A stretch of DNA of 27,311 bases from a virus. The stretch lies in IMG/VR virus record IMGVR_UViG_3300005511_000062, positions 1-27,311 of that record; one strand, 5' to 3'. A program made the position numbers and the translations under genes. Shown one piece after another: positions 1 to 8,440 of this stretch (positions are counted from its first letter, which is position 1; each line of letters opens with the position of its first letter). The notes under the pieces were generated by a model. The model was not told where the DNA came from. It saw only the letters and a list, made by a program, of their open reading frames with translations, and made no database searches.

Positions 1-41
1 ACCGATGACGGCGTTGTGTACTGACCTGATGAACGTGGCAT
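1..41 (-). CDS. Virion/tail protein, 5' end only (cut by window edge)
   Basis: An ATG at 41 opens a frame that reads MPRSSGQYTTPSS before leaving the window. Short Ser/Gly/Thr starts of this kind (MPR-x-GxYxxP) are common at the N termini of podovirus tail-fibre or virion proteins. An AGAGGAAA sequence lies upstream. The gene follows the 860-aa virion protein by 43 bp on the same strand, so it probably belongs to the same late operon. Only 13 codons are visible, so the product is an inference from position and N-terminal style. Confidence 0.5.
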   Translation of the reverse strand, partial: MPRSSGQYTTPSS

Positions 42-43
42 TG

Positions 44-84
44 CGCGTTTCCTCTTATTCTTCTTCTAGTTATCGGGAAACGCG
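44..84 (-). promoter_or_regulatory. Inverted repeat covering a ribosome binding site
   Basis: Positions 76-84 and 44-52 form a perfect 9-bp inverted repeat (CGCGTTTCC / GGAAACGCG) with a 23-nt loop, between the stop at 85 and the start at 41. The right arm contains the GG of the likely Shine-Dalgarno AGAGGAAA, so folding would partly hide it. There is no U tract, so this is not a terminator. Translational control is an inference. Confidence 0.4.
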
Positions 85-2667
85 TTATTGACGTCCCTTC
101 TCAAGCTCTGTGGCCTTCGCGAGAAACCTCTGTCTGGCTTCCTCGCTGAGTCCCTTTCGGCTTGCTTGTGATCTCCACCAGTTGGCGTTGCCTTGCGGGC
201 CTGTGCCCTGCCCCTTGAACACTGGTTGGTTAGCGGCTTGACGCTGCGCCAGTGCGCTTGCCAATGCCCCTGCTTGGTCCTGTGGTGCAACAACGGGTGC
301 CGCTGCTGCTTGGGGTGCTGGATTGGCAGGCGTCAGGCCAGCGATCTTTGCCGCTTGGTCTGCGCGTTGTTCCAACGCTGTTGCGAGTGCCGCCTGTTGA
401 GGGGCAACACCCTGTGTGGGCTGCTTCGGTGCTTGTGCTGCAAGAGCTGTAGCCAATGCATTGCCGCTGCCTGATTGCTCGACGGGGACACCCAACAGTC
501 GGTTGCGGATTGCAGGGTTGGTACTCTGAAGCAAGCGACGTGCGCCGGCTGCGAGTGGCACTGCTGCGAACGACGCGGGATGCGCGGCCATGACGCCCAG
601 CTTCAACACATCATCAGCACCCAGACCGGTTTCCGCCCCTTCCTTGGGCAACCCCTGCGCCATCTTCAGCACATCTTGGTATGGGGCTTCGCCGCGCTCG
701 AAAGCTGAACGGTTGCGCCCTTGCTTGATTGCGCTGGCAATCTTGCTGGCAGTCAACACGCCCGTGTCATTGCTGTTGCGGACCATGTTTTCTGCAGCTT
801 GGAGGTGACGCCACTGGTTGTTAGCCTCTTTGTAGAGACCAACACGATCCGCTGGCACTGCGCGTTCCAGTTCACGATCAATAGCGCTCTTGACGCTGTT
901 CAGTGCGTCCTTCTCGATGGGGTCAACGGAAAGGCCGCTTGCCTGCTTGCCAATCCGTGATCGCAGAGCTTGCAACTGAGTAGCTGGCACCTCTTTCTCC
1001 AGACTTGCCTTCAGCTCCGCGACCACGTCTTGAACCTTTTTGCTTTGCAGGGATGGGAGGTTGTCACCTTCCCTCTTGAGAATGGCCGCGAGGTCTTCAC
1101 CCAGTTCCTTCGACGGCTTGACCACGACGCCGTTGAACACGTCGTCAAACTTCGAGCCCAAATCCTTCTGGGCCTTGGCAATCACACTGCTGTCGAGGGT
1201 GCCTGCGTCTTGACCAAACCCGCGCGTGATTGCGCGTGCCAGTGCTTCTTGCTGAACTTCGCCGTTGCCTGCACCACCCAGCGCACGACCGAACGGAACC
1301 CTACCCGCTGCATCGTTGACCGCACCCAGTGTGGGAGACAAATCGGCTGCACTGACCGGAATGCCAGCTTTCTCGTATGCGGCAATCTTGGCCGCGAGAT
1401 CTTCTGCTGACTGACCGCCACGGGCCACCGATCCAGCACCCTTCATGAGTGCGCCCGGAACCGCCGCGAGTGCATCAGCACCCAGACTGCCCGCTGTGCC
1501 GATTGCGCCTCGTACTGCTGCGTTCTTGAGACGGTCACCGTCCTGTGCCGTGTCACCCAGTGCGCCGTATGCCGCGTTCGTGATGCCCTGCACTGCTGCG
1601 CGACGTGCAACCGTAGCGCCCAAGGAGCCACCACCCGTCAGCGCGGCTGCACCCACGTCCACTGCTAGACCTGGAGCTGCTGCGCCCACGACGCCCGCGC
1701 CGCGTTCCATCGTTGCGCGGTATTCAGGATCGGCTTCCGCTGCTGCTTTTGCTTGACGCAGCTCCTGCACACGCGCATCGTTGCCAGCGAGACCGGCTGC
1801 GATCTGCTGGGCACCACGACCCAGCGAGTTCAACTCGTAGCCCGCGCCGTCCCATGCGGTCTTGAAAGCGCCTTGATCCGCAACCTTCTCGCGTGCTGAA
1901 ACCATGTCAGTCACAGCCTTGCCACCCAGCTTGGCAACAATCTCGTCTGCGGAGTAACCACGGTCGAATGCCGTACTGATGAGATCAGCAGCAGGCCCGT
2001 TGCTGAGCTTCTTCAAGATCGCTTCGGGTGGCAAGCGGTCGTTCACGTCCTTGACGATGCTGGACTGCACCGCATTCATGTCCATCGCTGGCACTGCTTC
2101 TTTGCCCAGTGCACCCAGCTTGCCCGCAATCTCTTGAGGGGTGTAGCCGCGCGACTGCGCTTCAGCGATCAAGTCACCGTACTGTGCTTGGAATGGTGCA
2201 AGAGGATCAGCCACGCTTTTTGGCACTGGCGCGCCACCTCCGCCCATCACGGCACGCACCATTTCTGCGGCCTTCGTGCCCTTAGCGACATACAGCGGGT
2301 CTTCCGCGTAGCCACCAGCTTTCAGACCACCAAAGTATTTGGCGGCGTCGTTGCCAGTGTTGAGTGCAGCCGCGTAGCGCTTGTTCTGCAGAAGCTTCGC
2401 GAAGTCGTCAGCGCCTGCATCAGCGGATTCGTAAGCACGGTACTTGTCCACGCTTCCGTTCTGGTTGTCCTTGGCTGTGACGCCACCACCACTGAAGTCT
2501 TTAATGTTGCCGAGATTGTTCGTGCCGGGAATGATCTTCTTGCCCCACGCTGTCTCTAGACCCCATTGACCCAGAATCAAAGCTGGGTCAACGCCCAAGG
2601 CTTGCCCCGCGCGCTTTGCTGCATCGCCGTACTGGCCGACGAAGCTGTTTACGTTGTCATTTGCCAT
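85..2667 (-). CDS. Internal virion protein with N-terminal glucosaminidase (peptidoglycan hydrolase) domain
   Basis: This is an 860-aa protein. Residues about 8-140 look like a FlgJ/Glucosaminidase-type (PF01832) domain: the likely catalytic Glu38 lies in LGQWGLETAWGK, followed by NNLGNIK and the conserved KYRAYESADAGADDFAKLL. Such domains cleave the glycan strands of peptidoglycan and in podoviruses help DNA pass the cell wall during ejection. Residues about 320-415 are very rich in Ala and Gly with hydrophobic runs, as in membrane-active ejection proteins. The C-terminal 150 residues are Ala/Gln-rich and end in a basic helix. AAGGAGAG sits just before the ATG. The gene starts 9 bp after the 572-aa gene and is the last complete gene of the ejection block. 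The hydrolase domain is well supported; the virion location is inferred from context. Confidence 0.8.
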   Translation of the reverse strand: MANDNVNSFVGQYGDAAKRAGQALGVDPALILGQWGLETAWGKKIIPGTNNLGNIKDFSGGGVTAKDNQNGSVDKYRAYESADAGADDFAKLLQNKRYAAALNTGNDAAKYFGGLKAGGYAEDPLYVAKGTKAAEMVRAVMGGGGAPVPKSVADPLAPFQAQYGDLIAEAQSRGYTPQEIAGKLGALGKEAVPAMDMNAVQSSIVKDVNDRLPPEAILKKLSNGPAADLISTAFDRGYSADEIVAKLGGKAVTDMVSAREKVADQGAFKTAWDGAGYELNSLGRGAQQIAAGLAGNDARVQELRQAKAAAEADPEYRATMERGAGVVGAAAPGLAVDVGAAALTGGGSLGATVARRAAVQGITNAAYGALGDTAQDGDRLKNAAVRGAIGTAGSLGADALAAVPGALMKGAGSVARGGQSAEDLAAKIAAYEKAGIPVSAADLSPTLGAVNDAAGRVPFGRALGGAGNGEVQQEALARAITRGFGQDAGTLDSSVIAKAQKDLGSKFDDVFNGVVVKPSKELGEDLAAILKREGDNLPSLQSKKVQDVVAELKASLEKEVPATQLQALRSRIGKQASGLSVDPIEKDALNSVKSAIDRELERAVPADRVGLYKEANNQWRHLQAAENMVRNSNDTGVLTASKIASAIKQGRNRSAFERGEAPYQDVLKMAQGLPKEGAETGLGADDVLKLGVMAAHPASFAAVPLAAGARRLLQSTNPAIRNRLLGVPVEQSGSGNALATALAAQAPKQPTQGVAPQQAALATALEQRADQAAKIAGLTPANPAPQAAAAPVVAPQDQAGALASALAQRQAANQPVFKGQGTGPQGNANWWRSQASRKGLSEEARQRFLAKATELEKGRQ

Positions 2668-2676
2668 AGCCTCTCC

Positions 2677-4395
2677 TTAGCGACGCGTCGGAAAGTGCTC
2701 GTCAACCAAGCTCTTTGTTGTCGGGTCAAGTTGTTTCTGTGGTGCCTTTCTCGTGCGGTACTGGTCATAGATGCCCGTGTACGTGTCGAGGTCCTTTTGC
2801 TGCGTCTCTGCTTGACGGCGGTAGCCCTTCAGCAAAACGTTCAAGCTGTTCTGGCTTGGAGCAAGACCCTTCTCGATACTCGCTTTCACGTCGAGCTGTG
2901 CCTTGCGTTCGCCTTCTGTGGGGTTGCCACCGAAACTCTGCTTCAAGTCCCCGAATGCGAGGTCTTTAAGAGCCATGTCGATTTCGTTCGCTTGGTCGTT
3001 GCCGACTGTGCGTGCGATGGCGCCGTATGCATTGCTCCAGATACCGCCTGTCGGGGCATACTTCGAGAGCAACTGCACGGCACGTTCTGCCTTGTCGGCA
3101 ACTTGTCGCGTTGCGTCCAGCTTCGTGCGGGCCTCGTTGACCTTGGCTGCGGCGTCGAACGCAAACTTGTCGTCGTCGCGGTCGCCACTGCGAGCATCGC
3201 TTGCCGCTTTCAATGTCGCGGTGAGTGCCTTCGTAGACGGACCACCATCAGCAACCAACACAGGGCCGTTCGGACCCATGCGGTACAGCTTGTCGCCTTC
3301 GCCCAGCTTCTCGTAAGTTGGCTTCGTACCAACTGTCTGGGCAAGCAAAGCGCCACTGAGTGCCTTGCCCGTGTCGCCACCAGCACGGCCCATACCCAAA
3401 ATCGCTTCCATCTGCTGTGCTTGCTGTGCTTTCGTGGCTTCCGCATTTACAACCGCACGGTACGCGGCCTGCTGTTCGGGCGTTACGCGGTTGATGTTGA
3501 AATCGGCATCGCCAGACGCTGCTGGTGCTGCTTGGGGCGGTACTGGTTGTCCAGACGCTTGCGGCATCGCCGCGCCTGCCTGCGGTGCAGCCAAGGGGGT
3601 TGGCGTCGGTTGTTGCAGCGCAGGGGATGGCTGATCGCCAATGACCTGCTGTGGCATGACTGGCGGACGCTGTTGCGCACGTTCAGCCAACGTGGGAATG
3701 CGGTCCTGCGGACGCACGTTCTCGCGAATACCTTGCAGCACGGAACGGTTCATGGCCGCAGCCAGTGCGTTGCCGGAAGCACCCGCGGGCGCGTTCACGC
3801 CTTGCAGTTCTGCTGCCGTGGGGCCGCCCTGCCCTCCGCGACCGCCACCAGCGCCAGGAGCAACCATCGCGGTGTCTGCCTTCGACATGGGCGCACCAGC
3901 TGGGTAGCCGGGTACTGCGCCGCTGTAGTTCTGGGTTGTGCTGTCGATGGGCTGTGGAAGCACGGCCTGCGGAGCAACTGGGCTGGTTTGAACGCCGTTG
4001 AGCTGGTCCATCGTGGGGCCAACTGCATTGGGGTCCTTGTACGTGTAGCCGTCCGATGGTGCTGTGTTGTTCGCCTTCGCTGCGTCGATGAATGGCTGAC
4101 TGTTTTGCGCGTCTTGGTACTGACCGAGATACTTTGCAAGTGCTGCTGCGCTGTCATCGGACAGCTTGCTTTGGTCTGCCTTTGCTTCGTCAATGCCCTT
4201 CATGCTGAAGTAGCCCGACAGTGCTTTTGCGAGCCCTTGTGTCCACGAGGGAGCTACATACCGACCGCTGACCATCTGCCCATCCAACGGCGTGGCAAGG
4301 TTCTGGTCCAGCATTTTCTGGCCTTGTTTTTGACGCTCCAACGCCTGCGCTAGACGCAGGTTGTAGTCGAAATTGTTTGGATCTACGTTTGCCAT
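2677..4395 (-). CDS. Putative internal virion (ejection) protein, Pro/Gln-rich
   Basis: This is a 572-aa protein of no enzyme family I recognise. The N terminus (about residues 1-95) is helical and includes SGRYVAPSWTQGLAKALSGY, a segment reminiscent of podovirus internal proteins. Residues about 110-290 are a low-complexity stretch rich in Pro, Gln, Ala and Gly. The C-terminal half is charged and probably coiled coil (residues about 390-560). The start has a good AGGAAAGG ribosome site and lies 10 bp after the diiron-like gene. It sits between the 452-aa injection-type protein and the glucosaminidase protein, which suggests it is ejected with them. A long antisense open frame covers nearly the whole gene; I treat that as a codon-bias shadow. 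Confidence 0.6.
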   Translation of the reverse strand: MANVDPNNFDYNLRLAQALERQKQGQKMLDQNLATPLDGQMVSGRYVAPSWTQGLAKALSGYFSMKGIDEAKADQSKLSDDSAAALAKYLGQYQDAQNSQPFIDAAKANNTAPSDGYTYKDPNAVGPTMDQLNGVQTSPVAPQAVLPQPIDSTTQNYSGAVPGYPAGAPMSKADTAMVAPGAGGGRGGQGGPTAAELQGVNAPAGASGNALAAAMNRSVLQGIRENVRPQDRIPTLAERAQQRPPVMPQQVIGDQPSPALQQPTPTPLAAPQAGAAMPQASGQPVPPQAAPAASGDADFNINRVTPEQQAAYRAVVNAEATKAQQAQQMEAILGMGRAGGDTGKALSGALLAQTVGTKPTYEKLGEGDKLYRMGPNGPVLVADGGPSTKALTATLKAASDARSGDRDDDKFAFDAAAKVNEARTKLDATRQVADKAERAVQLLSKYAPTGGIWSNAYGAIARTVGNDQANEIDMALKDLAFGDLKQSFGGNPTEGERKAQLDVKASIEKGLAPSQNSLNVLLKGYRRQAETQQKDLDTYTGIYDQYRTRKAPQKQLDPTTKSLVDEHFPTRR

Positions 4396-4405
4396 TCCTT
4401 TCCTC

Positions 4406-4993
4406 TTACCGCATGCGATTCACAGCACACTGGTGATAACGTGCTGTCTGCACAGCGGTGTTGAAAACTAGTTCTTGTTCTTCGGGCTTCAACTTGTTCA
4501 AGATGTCCTGCAAGTCGTTGCCGTGGTCGATGTCATGCACCGCGTGGTATTTAAGCGTTCTAAGCAAATCCACTCCATGCATGCGCTCAAGCTCTTCAAC
4601 GAGATCGAGGCTCATCGGGAAGAACTCCAGCACTGCCATGTAGCCCAGCAATGCACGCGGATGCTCATGGAAGATCGCGTAATACGGGGGCATCAGGCGT
4701 GCTTCCACGGGGCACACGGTCTGAGTGACATCAACGCCCGCTGTCAGGAGGTCTTTTGCCAACCACGCTTCGTGTCCGCGTTCTTCTTCGAGGTGTTCCA
4801 CCAGATACGCATGCAACTCCGTGCCCTTCTCCGATTGCTCAACGGCAACACGCAGAAGGTTTTCGCTTGCGCGGATGACGTGGTACATGAACACGAGCTG
4901 CTGAATGAACTGAATGCGATCAGTCCAGTCAAGGTGTGTCGTCTCCGCACGGATCGCGTGCAGCACGTCATGAAGGCGCGTCGCGAAGTCCAT
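4406..4993 (-). CDS. Haem-oxygenase-fold diiron-like protein (HDO / iron-containing redox enzyme-like)
   Basis: This 195-aa all-helical protein has spacing like haem-oxygenase-like diiron oxidases and TENA/PqqC-type folds. It carries ASEN (Glu44) in helix 1, an ExxH motif EERGHE (Glu71, His74), an acidic VLEFFP (Glu123), and HAVHDIDH with a DxxH motif (Asp154, His157). In that family such residues bind a two-iron centre used for oxidations of amino acids or fatty acids. The assignment rests on these motifs, not on a database match. The ATG overlaps the TGA of the upstream virion gene (TGATG), implying translational coupling with structural genes, which is an odd place for a redox enzyme. It may have become a structural or host-modifying protein. 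Confidence 0.5.
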   Translation of the reverse strand: MDFATRLHDVLHAIRAETTHLDWTDRIQFIQQLVFMYHVIRASENLLRVAVEQSEKGTELHAYLVEHLEEERGHEAWLAKDLLTAGVDVTQTVCPVEARLMPPYYAIFHEHPRALLGYMAVLEFFPMSLDLVEELERMHGVDLLRTLKYHAVHDIDHGNDLQDILNKLKPEEQELVFNTAVQTARYHQCAVNRMR

Positions 4994-6351
4994 CAGAACA
5001 TCGCCGCCAATGAACCAATGACACCGATAGTCGAAGCACCAGCGCCACTCGCAGCCGCGATACCTGCACCTGCCAGACCTGCAACGCCCTTCGCAGTGTT
5101 TGCGGATGCGGCATTCTTTGCGTTCTGGCTTGCAATCGAGTTAGCTTGGTCAGCAGCAACCGCACCGCTGAGGTTTGCACCCGGCGAAACTTGCTGTTGG
5201 TAGTAGCCATTGAACGTTGGCGCTGTGACCTGTTGGCCGTTCAGCATCGCGTTCATTTCATTCAGCGGCAGCGCACGTTCCGCGTATGCGGCGTCGTAGG
5301 CAGCACCGTACTTCGCCATTGCTTGCGCGTAGGCTTGGCTGATCGCAGTGTTCTGCGCTGCTTGACCCGTCAATGCGGCGTTGTATTGGGTGTTCGCGTT
5401 CTGGAAGCCCTGCTGTGCAACCTGATTCTTCGTCGTGTAGCCCGTCAGGTCAGCACCATACGTCTGCAAGCGGTTCGTGAGGTCTTGCGTGATGCTGTTG
5501 TTCTTGAGGCCCATGCCGGACAGGTACGACGCGTAGTCGTTGTTCGCCATGGTGTTGCCGGTCAAGATCGACTGATTGGCAAGCTGGTTGTAGGCCTGAT
5601 TCTTGCTGTCGTAGAAGCTGCCTGTAGCTGCGCCACTGGCTTGCGACATGGGGTTCAAGCCCTGCAATGCCAGGTTGTCGCGCAGCGTCTGTTCCGACTT
5701 CGCGTACTGGGGTGCAAGGAACGAGTTCGCGGAGTCGTAGGCCGCTTGCGCGTATTGCTTGTAAGCCTCGGGGTCAAGAGTCTTGATGTTGGTATCGACG
5801 GACTGCGCGCCTTCGAGGTACTTCTGTAGGTCGGGTGCGTTGTAGTCCAGACCCGGTACGCCCTTCAAGAAGTCATTCAGGTTGTATGCGGTCTGGTCAG
5901 TGCTTTTCACATCCTTCAGGTAGTCCGCGATCTGCGGTGCCTTGAAGTCCTGCGAGTAGTTCTGCGCCGCGCGTTGCTGCAACTGCAATGCCAGCTGAGA
6001 TTGGTTGTTCTGGATTTGCTGTTGTGCAGCCAGTGCAGCTTGCGTCTCAGGCGTCAGCGTCAGCGTCTGCGTGTACGTGGGATCGCTGTCCTTCAGGAAC
6101 TGATCCGGCGTAGGCATCGGGCCTTCCTGCCCGTGCTGCTGCCAATTCGCAAACGCATACTGGAACGCGGCAGGGTCTGGAACCTTCGTGCCTGCGTTCT
6201 GCTGGTACGTCAGTGAGCCCCACGGCGTGACCTGATCTACGCGGTTCGCTGCTGTGGCCCTTTCAGCCGCTAGTTGATTCGATTGGGCCGTGGCCATCGC
6301 GGCCGCGACGCTTTCACCCGGTGCTGGTCCGCTTGAACTTTTTCCACCCAT
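4993..6351 (-). CDS. Injection-type internal virion protein
   Basis: This is a 452-aa protein beginning MGGKSSSGPAPGES, with RVDQVTPWGSLTYQQ at about residues 37-51, a segment style typical of podovirus internal or DNA-transfer proteins. The middle (about 100-390) is rich in Ala, Gln, Asn and Tyr and probably helical. The C terminus (about 418-452) is a hydrophobic Ala/Gly segment, GVAGLAGAGIAAASGAGAST and onward, that could insert in a membrane, as in P22 gp7/gp20-like ejection proteins. It is followed directly by the diiron-like gene through a TGATG overlap. A GATAAATA octamer lies 140 bp upstream inside the GNAT gene. Its role in ejection is inferred from composition and neighbours. Confidence 0.6.
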   Translation of the reverse strand: MGGKSSSGPAPGESVAAAMATAQSNQLAAERATAANRVDQVTPWGSLTYQQNAGTKVPDPAAFQYAFANWQQHGQEGPMPTPDQFLKDSDPTYTQTLTLTPETQAALAAQQQIQNNQSQLALQLQQRAAQNYSQDFKAPQIADYLKDVKSTDQTAYNLNDFLKGVPGLDYNAPDLQKYLEGAQSVDTNIKTLDPEAYKQYAQAAYDSANSFLAPQYAKSEQTLRDNLALQGLNPMSQASGAATGSFYDSKNQAYNQLANQSILTGNTMANNDYASYLSGMGLKNNSITQDLTNRLQTYGADLTGYTTKNQVAQQGFQNANTQYNAALTGQAAQNTAISQAYAQAMAKYGAAYDAAYAERALPLNEMNAMLNGQQVTAPTFNGYYQQQVSPGANLSGAVAADQANSIASQNAKNAASANTAKGVAGLAGAGIAAASGAGASTIGVIGSLAAMF

Positions 6352-6369
6352 ACTCGCCTCTTATTGTTC

Positions 6370-6843
6370 TTATTGGTGCCATCTGCTGGCCTTGTAATCG
6401 CTGTGGGTGAATCCGTAGAGATACGCGTCTCGTCCCTCTCCCAACAGGTCTCGCATCAGTCCCTCACGGACGTGACCGAGCTTTTCATGCATATTTATCG
6501 CTGGAACGTTGTCCACCGACACCCCCATTGAAAGCCGCAAGCGCGCATGCGTGACGAACACGTGGTCGTACACAGCGCGAAAGAAAGTGCGGCTTGCCCA
6601 ACGGGTGGTCTGATCGCTGGCAATCGACCCCTCAACGCTGGTATGCGTCCAGCGGTTCAACACGACTACCGCCAGAGGGGTAAACGTGCCATTCGGTTCG
6701 GTCTGGATGTAGGAGATGCAGCGTGCGAGTGGATCGTTCTCGAAGTCGCTGCGTTCGCCGATAACATCGCTGGCCCACTTCAACAAGTAGGGCTTGGTGT
6801 GGTAGTAGACAAAGCGGTTAGACAACTGGACCCAACTCCGCAT
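6370..6843 (-). CDS. GNAT-family N-acetyltransferase
   Basis: This 157-aa protein has a GNAT-like order: two beta strands (AVVVLNRWTHTSVEGSI, residues 58-74), the helix that normally holds the CoA-binding loop (QTTRWASRTFFRAVYDHVF, about 78-96), then strand-helix VSVDNVPAINMHEKLG (about 108-123) and GHVREGLMRD. These enzymes move an acetyl group from acetyl-CoA to an amine. The canonical Q/RxxGxG/A loop is degenerate here (QTTRWASR). The ATG at 6843 overlaps the tail gene by 26 bp. A TTG at 6825, about 10 nt after GGAG, is an alternative start. It is embedded among virion genes, so it may modify a virion or host protein; the substrate is unknown. Confidence 0.65.
   Translation of the reverse strand: MRSWVQLSNRFVYYHTKPYLLKWASDVIGERSDFENDPLARCISYIQTEPNGTFTPLAVVVLNRWTHTSVEGSIASDQTTRWASRTFFRAVYDHVFVTHARLRLSMGVSVDNVPAINMHEKLGHVREGLMRDLLGEGRDAYLYGFTHSDYKASRWHQ
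6492..6499 (-). promoter_or_regulatory. GATAAATA promoter-like octamer inside the GNAT gene
   Basis: The minus strand reads GATAAATA, one of eleven (C/G)ATAAATA sites in the window. It lies in the GNAT coding frame (codons GCG ATA AAT) and 140 bp upstream of the 452-aa virion gene start. It may be fortuitous, since it is farther from a start than most members. Confidence 0.35.
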
Positions 6844-8440
6844 AGCTGATGTCTGTGCCCACCCACATGATGTCGTCGTTGACCGGGAATGCGATTGCTA
6901 CGCTCCCACAAGTGCCGACACCACGAATGCCTTGACCAATGTTGATTGTGTTTGCCCCATCCGCCCAAGTGGCTTGATCCCACTTGCCGCTGTCCCATGT
7001 GTTCCCGTTCGGGTAGCTGGAAGCAGCGCTGTTCATCGGAGGTGACAAGTCGTATTCGACGTTGAAGCTCAGCTTTACTTCAAGCTGCGTCGTTGTCGAA
7101 ACGATGTTGGGGCGTGCACGGATGTACTTCTTTTTCAGTCCGGGTGTGCCGAAGTTGTAGAACGCTTGCTGTGCGCGTCCGATGTAACGGGTACCGCCCG
7201 TGCCGTCGAAGTTCACGAGGTCTTTGTGCCCTACGTCTGCCTTTGCCACAAAACCGTTTGAGCCGAAGAACAGTTCGTCGTTGAAGACGCACCACGACTG
7301 CGCGGGTACACCGTCCCAACGCGACCACGCATGCATGATGGTGTTGTAAACGAACTGTGTGTTCTGGTCTGGGTTTGCTGCCGGGACGTTGAGGATCAGC
7401 ATGTTGCTGCCCGCGTACGGCATTACTTCCCAGCCCCTTAGAGAGCCCACGGAGCGTGCCTGTGCGGTAATTTCCTTGTCGATCAGCAACGAGAACGAAA
7501 CGCTGTCGTCGTTGCGGTTCGCCTTCATGTACAGGCTCAGGGGCTTCAAGCCCTCTTTGCACAGGTACAGCACGTCGCCCTGAAACTGCGTCAAGCAACG
7601 GATGCCAAGAGGTTCTGCCAGCTGCCAGACACCCATGAGGCTCCAGGTCGTTGCATCTGCGGGGTTCTTGCCCTGATACAGCGCTACGTCGCCTGCACTG
7701 GACACGGCAACCAACATGTTGTTGATGCCCGTGCTGTTGTCTGTGCTCCATGATGCGAGTGCGCGCAAGCTGCCGCCGCGTGGGAAAGATGGGCCGAAGT
7801 CGAACCCGAATGCTTCACCACCCATGCTGTCGATGGGCATGTAGAAGGCTTGCGTGCTGTTCTTGCGGACGATCCAGATACGACGCTGATGCGTCATGAC
7901 CTGTGACCAATCCGACAGGGACGGAATGCTGCCCGTTTTGATCTGACCCGGGGCGGTCGGTGTCGTTGCGAAAGAGAACGATGACCAGCCTGACGAAGGA
8001 CTGTAGAAACGCGCTGTGTCTTCGCCATTGCAAGCAACCAAGTAGTTGCCGCCGTTGGTAGTCATCGTGACCGACTCGAAGTACGGGGAAAGCAAGCCCG
8101 TCACAACAGGTGTGGGGTTGCTGACGCTCGTTGTCACGTCGTAGATGCTGGTGCCCGCTGCACAGAAATTGCGGTCATCCGCTTTTGTCTGGCCTTTGTA
8201 TCCCATCCACGAACTACCACGCCCCGTCAGACCGATTGCAGTCTTGATCGAGCCGCGACGGCCTGTCAGACCCTGCGGTGTCGCGTTGAGATTCGTGCAT
8301 GTGATCGCGTATGAAACGTCCATGCTTGCGTATGGATCGCGAAGGTTCAGACCCTTCGTGGGCGCACCTATGGACTGCGATTGCAGATGCTGGCGCTTAG
8401 GGACACGCTTGGGGCTGGTAGGCTTCTTGTACATTGCCAT
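6818..8440 (-). CDS. Tail hub / packaged-DNA stabilisation protein, P22 gp10-like
   Basis: This 540-aa protein is rich in beta structure, with many Gly, Ser, Thr and aromatic residues. It has propeller-like repeats such as FYSPSSGWSSFSFATT and VYNTIMHAWSRWDG, and QRRIWIVRKNSTQAFYMP. Its size, composition and place directly after a gp4-like adaptor fit the podovirus tail protein that closes the portal channel (P22 gp10 family). Its ATG follows the TAA of the adaptor gene with no gap (TAAATG), so expression is coupled. MAMYKK offers a second ATG two codons later. The C-terminal 26 bp overlap the GNAT gene. The structural role is well supported by synteny; the exact family name is inferred. Confidence 0.65.
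   Translation of the reverse strand: MAMYKKPTSPKRVPKRQHLQSQSIGAPTKGLNLRDPYASMDVSYAITCTNLNATPQGLTGRRGSIKTAIGLTGRGSSWMGYKGQTKADDRNFCAAGTSIYDVTTSVSNPTPVVTGLLSPYFESVTMTTNGGNYLVACNGEDTARFYSPSSGWSSFSFATTPTAPGQIKTGSIPSLSDWSQVMTHQRRIWIVRKNSTQAFYMPIDSMGGEAFGFDFGPSFPRGGSLRALASWSTDNSTGINNMLVAVSSAGDVALYQGKNPADATTWSLMGVWQLAEPLGIRCLTQFQGDVLYLCKEGLKPLSLYMKANRNDDSVSFSLLIDKEITAQARSVGSLRGWEVMPYAGSNMLILNVPAANPDQNTQFVYNTIMHAWSRWDGVPAQSWCVFNDELFFGSNGFVAKADVGHKDLVNFDGTGGTRYIGRAQQAFYNFGTPGLKKKYIRARPNIVSTTTQLEVKLSFNVEYDLSPPMNSAASSYPNGNTWDSGKWDQATWADGANTINIGQGIRGVGTCGSVAIAFPVNDDIMWVGTDISYAELGPVV

Noticed and set aside
2566-4353. A 595-codon plus-strand open frame opposite the 572-aa virion gene
   Set aside because: It is Cys/Arg/Leu/Val-rich with no domain pattern and lies fully antisense to a gene with good ribosome site and protein-like composition; it reflects codon bias.
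5146-5829. A 227-codon plus-strand open frame
   Set aside because: Antisense to the 452-aa injection-type protein; Leu/Arg/Val-rich shadow without a start signal.
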